From NCBI GenBank assembly GCA_038209965.1, contig JBBQXF010000035.1, positions 1 through 40,075 on the forward strand: a stretch of DNA of 40,075 nt. Direction: 5' to 3'. Shown here piece after piece: positions 1-7,696 of the stretch (its first letter is position 1; each line of letters begins with the position of its first letter). Made by a program: the position numbers and the translations under genes. The notes under the pieces are model-generated. The model was not told the DNA's origin. It saw only the letters and a program-made list of their open reading frames with translations, and searched no databases. This stretch comes from JALONO01 sp038209965 (GTDB taxonomy: Bacteria; Bacteroidota; Bacteroidia; Cytophagales; Thermoflexibacteraceae).

Positions 1-1
1 T

Positions 2-385
2 TCTGATGGCATAAAAACCAAGATAGAAAACACGATTGGACAACGACCAAAAACCTTTGAAATTGATTTTCTAAATGGCAATGACGCAATAGAGGTTAAG
101 TGGAGAGATGCAACCACCGACGGTGATTACATTACAAAAGAACATACAAGAGTTCAGGTAATTAGAAATCACGGATATAAACCAATTCGGGTTATGTTCT
201 ATTATCCGCAAAGAGAACAAGCCATTAGAATTCAACAAACGCTGAAAACACTCTATGCAGGTGTTGAAGGCGAGTATTATGGTGGTGATGAAGCTTGGGA
301 ATATTTAAAAGCATATTCAGGAGTTGACTTGAAAGCTATTTTAACTGAAATTGCTAACGAAAGAACACCTCAAGATGGAAACTAA
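2..385 (+). CDS. ApaLI-like type II restriction endonuclease, C-terminal part (5' truncated by window edge)
   Basis: The reading frame is open from the first bases of the window, so only the last 127 or so residues are present. The visible part contains the stretch IEVKWRDATTDGDYITKEHT (from about residue 30), which I recognise from ApaLI-family endonucleases. The E-x-K pair in it fits the second half of a PD-(D/E)xK nuclease active site. ApaLI cuts GTGCAC; that this enzyme has the same specificity is inference. The stop codon overlaps the start of the adjacent methyltransferase by 11 bp, the usual arrangement of a restriction-modification pair. Base composition is much more AT-rich than the genes from 3947 onward, which suggests transfer. 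The family assignment is from memory and needs a profile search. Confidence 0.72.
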   Translation, partial: SDGIKTKIENTIGQRPKTFEIDFLNGNDAIEVKWRDATTDGDYITKEHTRVQVIRNHGYKPIRVMFYYPQREQAIRIQQTLKTLYAGVEGEYYGGDEAWEYLKAYSGVDLKAILTEIANERTPQDGN

Positions 386-1610
386 TAAAATCTATCACGG
401 AAATTGTGTTGAAAAACTCAAAGAAATTGCAGCCAACAAAGTTGACTTAATTTACTTTGATCCACCTTTTTTTACTCAACGCAAACACAGCTCAACGAAT
501 AAAGACAATTCTAAAACTTATAAATTTAATGATAAATACACCTCTATTGAAGATTATTTAAGACTCATTGAAAATGTTTTAGCACAATCAAAAAGAATAT
601 TAAAAAATATAGGAAGCGTATTTCTTCATTGCGACAAAACCGCATCACACAACATTAGAGTTGTATTGGATAAGGTTTTTGGGCGTGAAAACTTCCAGAG
701 CGAAATTATTTGGTCGTACAAAAGATGGTCAAATGCGAAGAAGGGACTTTTAAATGCACATCAAGTAATTTTCTTTTATACTAAAACACAGGATTTCAAA
801 TTCAACACGCTTTATACCGACTATTCCGCAACAACAAATCTTGATCAAATTTTGCAGGACAGGGAGCGTGATGAAAACGGTAAATCTGTGTATAAAAAGG
901 ATGAAAACGGAAATGTGATGTTAGGTAAAGAGAAAAAAGGTATTCCACTTTCTGACGTTTGGGAAATTCCATATTTAAATCCAAAAGCAAAAGAAAGAAC
1001 AGGCTATCCAACTCAAAAGCCAGTTTTATTACTAAACCAAATTTTAAATATCGTTACAGATGAAGGCGATTTGGTTGTTGATCCATTTTGTGGAAGCGGG
1101 ACAACTTGTGTTTCAGCAAAATCGTTAAAGAGACAATATATTGGAATTGACATTTCAAGGGATGCTGTTGAACTAACGAACTCACGATTGGAAGATATGG
1201 TAATTTCTGAATCCAATCTCTTAAATAAAGGTATTAACGAATATCAAGCGAAAACCGAAAAAGAATTAGCTATTTTACAAAACATTAATGCTCTTCCTGT
1301 TCAGCGAAATAGTGGAATGGACGGATTTTTAAAAGATCATTTTGAGGGGATGCCAGTTCCTGTAAAAATTCAAGCAGAATATGAAACGATTGAAGACGCA
1401 ATTGAGAAACTAGAAAAAGCATCTTTCGGAAAAAACTACAAAATGAAAATCTTAATCCAAACAAGAGAAACAGGAAAGAGTAGACTTTTTGGTTTTGAAT
1501 CGGACGTAACAATAATAAAATCACTTGAATTGCAGACCAAACACTTGATAAAGAAAAACAACGAAGGCATTACACAGGTTTTACAAAAAAGTGGAGAAGT
1601 GCTTAATTGA
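375..1610 (+). CDS. Site-specific DNA methyltransferase (N6-adenine/N4-cytosine type), partner of ApaLI-like endonuclease
   Basis: This 411-residue protein is an amino-methyltransferase that should protect host DNA from the nuclease encoded just upstream. Motif IV DPPF is at about residues 29-32 and the SAM-binding motif DPFCGSGT at about 236-243. The catalytic motif before the SAM motif is the beta-class order. The stretch TGYPTQKP before the SAM motif is typical of this family. The segment of about 110-200 between the motifs is the likely target-recognition region. The tail after about 275 is charged and has no motif I recognise. The ATG at 375 lies 11 bp inside the endonuclease gene, indicating translational coupling. 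A TTG at 351 in the same frame is a less likely start. Which base is methylated cannot be read from the sequence. Confidence 0.9.
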   Translation: METNKIYHGNCVEKLKEIAANKVDLIYFDPPFFTQRKHSSTNKDNSKTYKFNDKYTSIEDYLRLIENVLAQSKRILKNIGSVFLHCDKTASHNIRVVLDKVFGRENFQSEIIWSYKRWSNAKKGLLNAHQVIFFYTKTQDFKFNTLYTDYSATTNLDQILQDRERDENGKSVYKKDENGNVMLGKEKKGIPLSDVWEIPYLNPKAKERTGYPTQKPVLLLNQILNIVTDEGDLVVDPFCGSGTTCVSAKSLKRQYIGIDISRDAVELTNSRLEDMVISESNLLNKGINEYQAKTEKELAILQNINALPVQRNSGMDGFLKDHFEGMPVPVKIQAEYETIEDAIEKLEKASFGKNYKMKILIQTRETGKSRLFGFESDVTIIKSLELQTKHLIKKNNEGITQVLQKSGEVLN

Positions 1611-1654
1611 ACATTTGTACTCCTATCAACAATTGAGATATATTGAACATTTGT
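1606..1654. repeat. 13-bp direct repeat downstream of the methyltransferase
   Basis: ATTGAACATTTGT occurs at 1606-1618, overlapping the methyltransferase stop, and again at 1642-1654. The spacing is 36 bp. The function is unknown; it may be a duplication scar at the edge of the restriction-modification pair. Confidence 0.4.
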
Positions 1655-1747
1655 GCATTGAAATCCCCTTCTTCACAAAGCCCCAAAACGTAAACGGCTT
1701 TACTATACTTACACTCATATAACAAATATCATAAAGAAAACCATTCA

Positions 1748-2365
1748 ATGAAATTTTCAGAAGGATTACAAAAAATCATATCATTCGGCTATTTGTACCT
1801 GATAATATTGGGTATACTACAAGAAAGTGTGTTTTATCAGCAAATTGAAATTAATATTTTGCGTTATTCTACAATTGCTGATATTCTAATAAGTCCAATC
1901 GCTACTTTGGCTTCGCGACCAATTGTATTGGTTTCTGCGGTGGTTTTATCAATATTTTCTTATGTTACCACTGTGTTCTTGTCCAAAAGAACTCATAAAA
2001 AATGGATGCAAAGAACATTTTTGAAGGGTAAAGAAAATTTAAGTGAAGAAGAAGTTGGAAAATATTTTACGAATCTATTTGTGATATTTTTTGCATACCT
2101 TTTACTGGCTTTTTTTCTTGGACTTGGGCTTGGCAGTGGAAGTAAATTGTCAGAGAAAATAGCAAGCAATCAACTTGAATACAATAGTAAAATGAATTTT
2201 AATAGTGGCGGGACAGAAGACATTTATCTGATCGGTACAAACAGTTTGTATTACTTTTATTTTACCAAAGGAAATCAGCATGTAAAAATCTCGCCAATTG
2301 GTACAATAAAAAATCTTGAACTAACTGACAATAAAAAACAAAATGAAAAGCAAAAATCTAACTGA
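1748..2365 (+). CDS. Hypothetical membrane protein, 205 aa
   Basis: I do not recognise a named family. The protein has hydrophobic segments at about residues 11-30, 43-75 and 107-130, which suggests three or four membrane passes, and a polar C-terminal half of about 75 residues. A positively charged loop (KRTHKKWMQR) follows the second segment. The ATG at 1748 opens the frame about 140 bp after the methyltransferase stop. The gene shares the AT-rich composition of the restriction-modification pair and overlaps the next small membrane-protein gene by 23 bp, so the two are probably translated together. Whether it belongs functionally to the restriction system is not shown. Confidence 0.6.
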   Translation: MKFSEGLQKIISFGYLYLIILGILQESVFYQQIEINILRYSTIADILISPIATLASRPIVLVSAVVLSIFSYVTTVFLSKRTHKKWMQRTFLKGKENLSEEEVGKYFTNLFVIFFAYLLLAFFLGLGLGSGSKLSEKIASNQLEYNSKMNFNSGGTEDIYLIGTNSLYYFYFTKGNQHVKISPIGTIKNLELTDNKKQNEKQKSN

Positions 2366-2597
2366 ACTGAGTGCTGAAGAATTGCTCAAACAGCAGAAAT
2401 CAATAAAAGTAGTAACCGGTATGCTTGCAGGAATGCTAATTTTACTACTGGTCATTGGCATATTTCTAACTTTCCAGAAAATAAGTTTTATTGCTTTCGT
2501 CGTAATTCCTATCGCATTACTACCAATCGTATTTTTAAACTTGGCAACATTGAAAAAAATCAAACAAGAACTTAATTTGAGGGATAATGTGCGTTAA
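2343..2597 (+). CDS. Small two-helix membrane protein, 84 aa
   Basis: This short protein has two strongly hydrophobic segments at about residues 25-45 and 49-67. They are flanked by a charged N-terminus (MKSKNLTELSAEELLKQQKS) and a basic C-terminus (LKKIKQELNLRDN). Similar small proteins are widespread and unnamed in Bacteroidota genomes, as far as I recall. It overlaps the preceding gene by 23 bp in another frame, which suggests coupling. No catalytic or metal-binding motif is visible. Its function is unknown. Confidence 0.6.
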   Translation: MKSKNLTELSAEELLKQQKSIKVVTGMLAGMLILLLVIGIFLTFQKISFIAFVVIPIALLPIVFLNLATLKKIKQELNLRDNVR

Positions 2598-2740
2598 GCA
2601 AGTGCCGCTACTAGCAGGCGATTTTGCCAAAATAGTGACTTATGTGCTACATTGAGTCGCTAAAATATACCTTTTCGGAATTCTATTGTACTTTTGGGCA
2701 AAAATTGAACTGCATGAACCCTAATTATCTACTTTAGCAA
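2590..2740. repeat. Possible cassette-type intergenic repeat after the accessory genes
   Basis: The stretch directly after the small membrane gene contains short self-complementary elements such as GGCGATTTTGCC (near 2619-2630) and phrases such as GTGCTACATTGAG and GGGCAAAAATTGAACTGC. From memory, similar phrases recur between hypothetical gene cassettes in Bacteroidota. Only one copy lies in this window, so the repeat nature cannot be shown here. Confidence 0.25.
2689..2696 (+). promoter_or_regulatory. Candidate Bacteroidota -7 promoter element TACTTTTG
   Basis: The octamer fits the Bacteroidota consensus TAnnTTTG. No good TTG at the expected upstream distance is seen and only decayed reading frames follow, so this is weak. 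Confidence 0.25.
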
Positions 2741-2810
2741 TATTCTGATATTGGTCATCGTTTTAAAAAGTAACACAGAAAGTCAGCAACGATAAATTTT
2801 GACAACATAA

Positions 2811-3319
2811 AATCCTTTCGACCCAATTTCCAAAAACTTGGAGTTTTCTGTAGTCGCTGAAGAAGCTAATAACATACCTGAGAACACAAATACCAAGTTT
2901 TTCTTTCTCAATAACCAAGCAAGAATTTTTATTAGAAATTATATTAGATGTTCCAAAATGGTCATTGGGCCTTTGTGGAAACCATTCAATGAGAAATATT
3001 TTAAAATTATTGACAAATTTCCGGTCACGGAAGATTGTGCTAAAGAGATAAAAAAATGATTACCCAGTAAATCCATGCCATTTGACAAGTTTGTTTATAT
3101 TGACAGTGAAAGAAGCGGATAATTAGTAGCATTAATTTGGAAAATGGACATTAAATATTGGGAAGGGCTTTTTTTGCCGAAGACTTAATTATTTTTGACG
3201 AGGCACTAAATTGGGGATCGTCTTGCTTTCTCAAAGGTGAACTTTTTTATGGTACTGAAAAAATCTATGATAAGGAATTTGAACATGAAAAAACAAAAAA
3301 ACTCAACGAGTTAAAATAG
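2811..3319 (+). pseudogene. Decayed coding remnants, unrecognised
   Basis: Two protein-like stretches lie in the same AT-rich region without a usable ATG. The first (2811-3059) is open from just after a TAA and reads through phrases such as EFSVVAEEANNIPENTNTKF and FNEKYFKIIDKFPVTEDCAK. The second (3182-3319) is preceded by stops and reads DLIIFDEALNWGSSCFLKGE, ending in a lysine-rich tail. Stops and frame changes separate them (for example near 3057 and 3118). I read this as one or two small accessory genes that have decayed. I do not recognise the family, and random AT-rich sequence remains possible. Confidence 0.35.
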
Positions 3320-3331
3320 AAGTTTTTTAAT

Positions 3332-3651
3332 CAATATGTTTGCCATTTAAGCCGCATTGATCATATCCTCTGGGACAGGATTAGGAACAAATTGGGGGTT
3401 AAAAAAATTGGGTCTTTTTTGGCTAATTTTATTACATTTTGAGGTTTGACCGGGCTTTAAAAATAGCTTTCGGATCGGGGAGGTTCCGCTCGGGGGAACC
3501 GAGTGTTGTGGCCCACTATTTTTGCCACACCTACTACGGAGCAGGGATGACACCCCTTCGGGACCTCTGCTGGTGGGTCCAGCAGCTAAGGGCCGCGCCC
3601 TTGGCTGGCCTTGATACTCGGCGGCCCGGTCCGGCAATGGCAGACATATTG
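3332..3651. mobile_element. Remnant element bounded by 16-bp terminal inverted repeats
   Basis: CAATATGTTTGCCATT at 3332-3347 faces a complementary copy at 3636-3651 (read inward CAATATGTCTGCCATT), a 15/16 match. The left end carries the tail of a minus-strand reading frame ending RPNFFNPQFVPNPVPEDM plus four residues, with its stop about 4 bp inside the inverted repeat, as expected for the 3' end of a transposase-like gene. The interior is GC-rich, unlike both flanks, and contains a hairpin CTGCTGG-TGGGT-CCAGCAG at 3567-3585. No clear target-site duplication is visible. I read it as an internally deleted insertion sequence or MITE-like derivative; the family is unknown. Confidence 0.55.
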
Positions 3652-3884
3652 TTCAATAAGAACAGTTTAAACTTCAATAATAACGAAAAGAAAGAGTCTA
3701 CAAAAAATTTAGAGAGAAATACAGCGTGGACAGCACTGAGTAATGAAAAAAGTACGACTAAACAAAGACGCGCGGCTGTTTTTTGGGCGTAGTCATTTTT
3801 GAATTTAGCAAAAGTATAATGAATCTTGCCGTCTTTTTCGTCAAAAAAACACCAATCGGTTGCTTTTGGTTTCAAAATTTTGAG
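3652..3884 (-). pseudogene. Truncated minus-strand reading frame abutting the inverted-repeat element
   Basis: A minus-strand frame open from 3884 reads KPKATDWCFFDEKDGKIHYT and then a hydrophobic leucine-rich stretch, and it runs straight into the right inverted repeat of the element at 3651. It has no ATG; a TTG at 3875 is the only candidate start. The residue choice looks protein-like, so this may be a gene cut by the element, but I do not recognise it and see no continuation beyond the left repeat. Confidence 0.3.
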
Positions 3885-3946
3885 TTAGCTTAGATTTTAT
3901 ACCCTTATTTTACTGGTCGTCCGTGGTTTGCCTACAACGACTGTAT

Positions 3947-5560
3947 TTATTGCTTAACGGCCAACCCCAGCGGCCAGATTTCGGCTTTTAGTACTTTGGC
4001 GCGGCCACCTTCGGCAAAGAAGACAATCCCTTGGCTGTCGGCCTTGGGGAATACCACATTGGTCATGGCCACCAAGCCATCATTGGCAAAAACTTCCACT
4101 AGCGACCGATCCAACAAAATATGGAGGCGCAATTTGCCATCCACCAGTTTAAGCGGGGCCCGATCCAGCGTTGGGATTTGCGGACTGCCCGCCACATTGT
4201 CCTTAAAGTTGATCACGCCCGAGTTGGCCCGGTCGATGTAAAGTTGTTGGGTGGCCACGTCATAGCCGATCAAGGTGGCTTCGCCGGCTCCTTTGAATAC
4301 CGCGATCCCGAACTTTCTGGCATCGCCGGCCGCTATTTCCACCGAGATTTCCAGCACCGATCCGGCCACCCGCGGATCCACTGCTAGCCCGGCCGCGCCG
4401 ATAACTTGGTCGGTGATCACCACCGGAGTTTTGCGCAGGGCGGTCAATTCTTTGACTGGCCGCTGGATCAGCCGATAACCTTCCGGGGTTTTGCGCAGCG
4501 CCAGCGTACGGGGCACGGCCATGCCATTGCGCCAAGGGCTAGTGGGCGTATGGTTGGCATAGGCCCAATTGCTGGCCCAGCCCAACAGTACATTGCGCCC
4601 GTCGGGCAGGTTATTGAACCCGATGGCCGCAAAAAAATCACGACCATATTCTACGTACAGGGCTTTGTCCTTGGGATTGTCGTTTTTAAACCCCTTGCCG
4701 TCAAAATTGCCGATAAAATATTGCATTCCCTGATAGCCTTGGTATGGGCCGGCGGAAGAGAGCAAAAAGGCCCATTTTTTCTTGCCAGGTTCATTTTCCA
4801 CTGCCAGTTCCACCAGTTCGGGACATTCCCAAATGATCGCGGTGTTGCCCTCCGGCCCAAACTCGTTCATTTTTGACCAATCCTTGAGGTTTTTGGAACC
4901 ATAAAACAGGGTTTTTTTCTCTTGTGACAACTGGATGAGCATCACCCATTGTTGGCTGGGCGCGTGCCAGAACACATCGGGATCACGGAAGTCTTTTTTG
5001 CCCAGATCAATGATCGGGTTTTTGTCATATTTGGTCCAAGTGCGCCCTTGGTCGTTGCTAAAAGCCAAATGTTGGTTTTGGGTATAGTCATCGGGGTTCT
5101 TGGGATCACGGATCCGGTGGGCCGTGTAGAAAGCCACCAAGCATGATTTATCGGGGGAAGTACTAAAACCACTGGCATTGTTGGGATCCACCACCGCACT
5201 GCCCGAGAAGATCATGGCCGTGTCCTCGGCGATGGCCACTGGCAGGTGTTCCCATTGCATCAGGTCTTTGCTCACGGCGTGGCCCCAGTGCATGTGGCCC
5301 CACACTTTATCAAACGGATTGTATTGGTAGAATAAATGGTATTCGCCTTGATAATAAACTAGGCCATTGGGATCATTGGTCCAGTTTTTTGGCGGGGTGA
5401 AGTGGAAATCGGGCCGCCAATTTTCGGTGGCCGAGTCGAGTTGAACCAGCGAGGTGGTGTCGTTGGCGGCCTTGTTCGCGGTGTTTTGGCTGGGCGAGTC
5501 CTGGCAACCCATCACCAGCAGGGCAACCAAGCCAAGACAGGCAATTGTAATTTTGTGCAT
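3947..5560 (-). CDS. Glycoside hydrolase family 32 lipoprotein (levanase/fructanase/invertase-like)
   Basis: The 537-residue protein should hydrolyse beta-fructosyl bonds in fructans or sucrose. The three GH32 signatures are present: WTNDPNG with nucleophile Asp63, RDPD with Asp193 as transition-state stabiliser, and ECPEL with acid/base Glu245. The five-bladed propeller occupies about 45-360 and a GH32 C-terminal beta-sandwich about 370-535, ending in the typical DRSLVEVF and GGRAKV stretches. The chosen start at 5560 gives a lipoprotein signal MHKITIACLGLVALLVMGCQ with lipobox Cys19, so the enzyme is probably anchored in the periplasm or on the outer membrane. It lies 71 bp downstream of a transglycosylase gene on the same strand. 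No SusC/D pair or fructokinase is next to it. Exo- versus endo-action cannot be decided. Confidence 0.93.
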   Translation of the reverse strand: MHKITIACLGLVALLVMGCQDSPSQNTANKAANDTTSLVQLDSATENWRPDFHFTPPKNWTNDPNGLVYYQGEYHLFYQYNPFDKVWGHMHWGHAVSKDLMQWEHLPVAIAEDTAMIFSGSAVVDPNNASGFSTSPDKSCLVAFYTAHRIRDPKNPDDYTQNQHLAFSNDQGRTWTKYDKNPIIDLGKKDFRDPDVFWHAPSQQWVMLIQLSQEKKTLFYGSKNLKDWSKMNEFGPEGNTAIIWECPELVELAVENEPGKKKWAFLLSSAGPYQGYQGMQYFIGNFDGKGFKNDNPKDKALYVEYGRDFFAAIGFNNLPDGRNVLLGWASNWAYANHTPTSPWRNGMAVPRTLALRKTPEGYRLIQRPVKELTALRKTPVVITDQVIGAAGLAVDPRVAGSVLEISVEIAAGDARKFGIAVFKGAGEATLIGYDVATQQLYIDRANSGVINFKDNVAGSPQIPTLDRAPLKLVDGKLRLHILLDRSLVEVFANDGLVAMTNVVFPKADSQGIVFFAEGGRAKVLKAEIWPLGLAVKQ

Positions 5561-5631
5561 CGGTTTTGGCAATAAGGTTTGAATGGGCCAAAGTAGCAAA
5601 AAATTACGGGAAATCGGTCGCCCCCGAGCAA

Positions 5632-6549
5632 TTATTCAGCTTCGGCCGGGATCAAGAAAGTGTAGGACTTGCCCTTGGGGATCACCAGTTTGTAATCATC
5701 GCTGTTGAGCCACGGATTGTGGATTTTCAGCAATTTGTAATTGATTTTTTGTTGGATCGCAAAAGCGGGCAAATCAGTGATCGTAGTGTCAATTTGGAGC
5801 GGTTTGGCAGTGTAAGGCTTGTAGCGATCTTCGGGCCCAATGACAAATCCGTAGGCTTGGGGGTTTTCCATGATCAGTTTCAGGGCCAAGATCCGCAATA
5901 CATACCGGTAAGTTTCGCGGTTAAGGTACAAATCGTAGAAAGAATCCACTTTTTGGTTTTTGAGGGCTTTGTCCAGCCCGGTCATGCCCCGGTTGTAGGA
6001 GGCGGCGGTGAGGGTCCAGTTGCCAAATTTGCCGTAAGCTTGTTTCAAATATTTGCAGGCGGCCACCGTGGCCACCAATGGATCTTTGCGCTGATCCACT
6101 TGGGCCGATACTTCCAGCCCAAATTCGCTGGCTGTTCCTTTCATGAATTGCCAAAATCCCATCGCGCCCACGGGCGAGGCCGCATGTTCGTCCAGCTCGC
6201 TCTCCGCCACGGCTAGGTAGAAAAAATCTTCAGATAAGCCGTTTTCTTTGAGCAGGGCTTGGATGCTGGCCCGCCAGCGGCCCTCACGCTTGAGAATGAG
6301 CAGCGTGGCCGAATGCTTGTAGCAATTTTGGATGATTTCCCGCTCGAGGCGTTCCCGGACATCAGGATCGCTCAGGGGAACCGCTTCGCCGGCGAAGGTG
6401 AGCGTGGCGGGCAAGGGAAACGATTGGATCCGTTGCACGCTTTGGGTGGTGTCCAGCCCCTCGGGAGCAGTTTTGGTGGTGTCGCCCCCCGAGAAAAAGA
6501 ACAATAAGATCGAGCTACTGATCAACAAAACAAGTTTCAATGGGAACAT
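5632..6549 (-). CDS. Membrane-bound or secreted lytic transglycosylase (SLT domain, MltD-like)
   Basis: The protein has 305 residues. An N-terminal hydrophobic segment (about 5-20) serves as signal or anchor. The SLT domain spans about 105-240 with catalytic Glu116 in YLAVAESELD, the following motif SPVGAMGFWQFM, and the later motif TAASYNRG. These are the expected family-1 transglycosylase landmarks, so it should cleave the MurNAc-GlcNAc bond of peptidoglycan with 1,6-anhydro product formation. The C-terminal 50 residues (ITDLPAFAIQQKINYKLLKI) resemble the start of a LysM-type region but no complete LysM is present. The ATG at 6549 is preferred over an upstream TTG at 6555. It precedes the GH32 gene on the same strand. 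Confidence 0.9.
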   Translation of the reverse strand: MFPLKLVLLISSSILLFFFSGGDTTKTAPEGLDTTQSVQRIQSFPLPATLTFAGEAVPLSDPDVRERLEREIIQNCYKHSATLLILKREGRWRASIQALLKENGLSEDFFYLAVAESELDEHAASPVGAMGFWQFMKGTASEFGLEVSAQVDQRKDPLVATVAACKYLKQAYGKFGNWTLTAASYNRGMTGLDKALKNQKVDSFYDLYLNRETYRYVLRILALKLIMENPQAYGFVIGPEDRYKPYTAKPLQIDTTITDLPAFAIQQKINYKLLKIHNPWLNSDDYKLVIPKGKSYTFLIPAEAE

Positions 6550-6650
6550 AAACAATCGCGTGAAGAGGATGGTGACATATACTTAACAATCAGCCCGTAA
6601 AAGAAAGCAATAAAGCTTGATAAACCGCTGGCCCAATGGTCTTTCTTGGT

Positions 6651-6925
6651 CCTTACTCAATAATTGACCAAAACCTTGCCACGAAAAGACCGTCATCGGA
6701 GCCAAGCCCCAAAAAACCAACCCTATTTTGATCCGCCGATGTAAAGAATATTTTCGGATACTTGATCATCATCACGCCAATTGCTTTGGGAGACCGGCCT
6801 GGATCAAGCCAAAGAACTGCTTCAAGGTGAGCTTATTAAACCCGATCGCCCATATCGGATCGCTCTTCTATGAACGGGAAATTCCCGAAAGAAACGGCAC
6901 TCAATGGGGTTTTTTCTTGATCCCT
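6651..6925 (+). pseudogene. Decayed tandem copy of the 5' part of the following barrel-protein gene
   Basis: This stretch aligns with 6925-7200 at an offset of 271-273 bp, starting with the shared TAATTGACC at 6661 and 6932 and running through leader, start codon and about 60 codons. In this copy the ATG at 6739 is followed at once by TAA. The shared frame still reads FKVSLLNPIAHIGSLFYERE, against FKVSLLSPIVRTGSVFYERV in the intact gene, and both reach the same GGGTTTTTTCT. The copy then stops and the intact copy's leader begins. It is a truncated, inactivated tandem duplicate. Confidence 0.8.
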
Positions 6926-7009
6926 CCTTGATAATTGACCGCAACCTTTCCAAGAAAAGATCGTAATTGATTTCTAAGTATCAAAACCCAAACTCTCTTT
7001 ACCACACCC

Positions 7010-7564
7010 ATGAAAAAACTACTTTTAGTAAGCTTGATTGCCATCGCGGCAATTACTTTGGAGGGCCAAGCCCAGACCGAAAAGAAAAACTTGTTCAAAG
7101 TGAGCCTGTTAAGCCCGATTGTTCGTACCGGATCGGTCTTTTATGAACGGGTGATCACGGAGAAGAGCAGTGTCCAATTGGGTTTTTTCTACACTGGGTT
7201 CAGCATTGCCGACACCCGGGTCCGAGGTTTCGGGATTACCCCCGAGTACCGATTCTATGTATCGGCCAAAAATGGTGCCCCAACTGGTTTTTACGTGGGC
7301 CCTTATTTACGCTACCAAAACTTGGAATTTAGCATCGATGCCAATACCCGGGAGAAGGCTCGCCTGTCGGCTTTTGGGGGTGGATTGGTCGTGGGTGGCC
7401 AGTGGGTGTTCAGCGATATTATTTCATTGGATATTTTTGGCGGACCCAATTACAATGCTCGCAACGTGACCTATGAAGGTGGAGCGACTGAAAATAGTTT
7501 CAACTTTACCGGTTTTGGCAACTTTGGCCTCCGCGCTGGTATCACCCTCGGGATCGCGTTCTGA
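7010..7564 (+). CDS. Outer-membrane beta-barrel protein, DUF3575-like, 184 aa
   Basis: The protein starts with a clear signal peptide (MKKLLLVSLIAIAAITLEGQ, cleaved near AQA). It continues as alternating short strands rich in Gly and aromatic residues, for example FYVGPYLRYQNLEF, GGGLVVGGQWVF and the terminal GLRAGITLGIAF that ends in Phe as outer-membrane barrels do. The size and pattern fit the small DUF3575-type barrels of Bacteroidota. Its function is unknown. A decayed copy of its promoter region and first 60 codons lies directly upstream. Transcription should end at the strong hairpin at 7645-7685, shared with the convergent protease gene. Confidence 0.8.
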   Translation: MKKLLLVSLIAIAAITLEGQAQTEKKNLFKVSLLSPIVRTGSVFYERVITEKSSVQLGFFYTGFSIADTRVRGFGITPEYRFYVSAKNGAPTGFYVGPYLRYQNLEFSIDANTREKARLSAFGGGLVVGGQWVFSDIISLDIFGGPNYNARNVTYEGGATENSFNFTGFGNFGLRAGITLGIAF

Positions 7565-7644
7565 TCGCCTTTCAACTACTCATACAAGTCCTCTTTGGTA
7601 AAAGTTTGTTTATTTGCTCAACTTGGCGATAAATACCACCAAAC

Positions 7645-7685
7645 AAAAAAGACGGCGAGGTTGGCCAAAACCTCGCCGTCTTTTT
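7645..7685. terminator. Bidirectional rho-independent terminator
   Basis: GACGGCGAGG (7651-7660) and CCTCGCCGTC (7671-7680) form a perfect 10-bp stem with a 10-nt loop. It is flanked by six A on the left and five T on the right, so it can serve both the barrel gene (+) and the protease gene (-). Confidence 0.9.
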
Positions 7686-7696
7686 GCTTCGATGAG

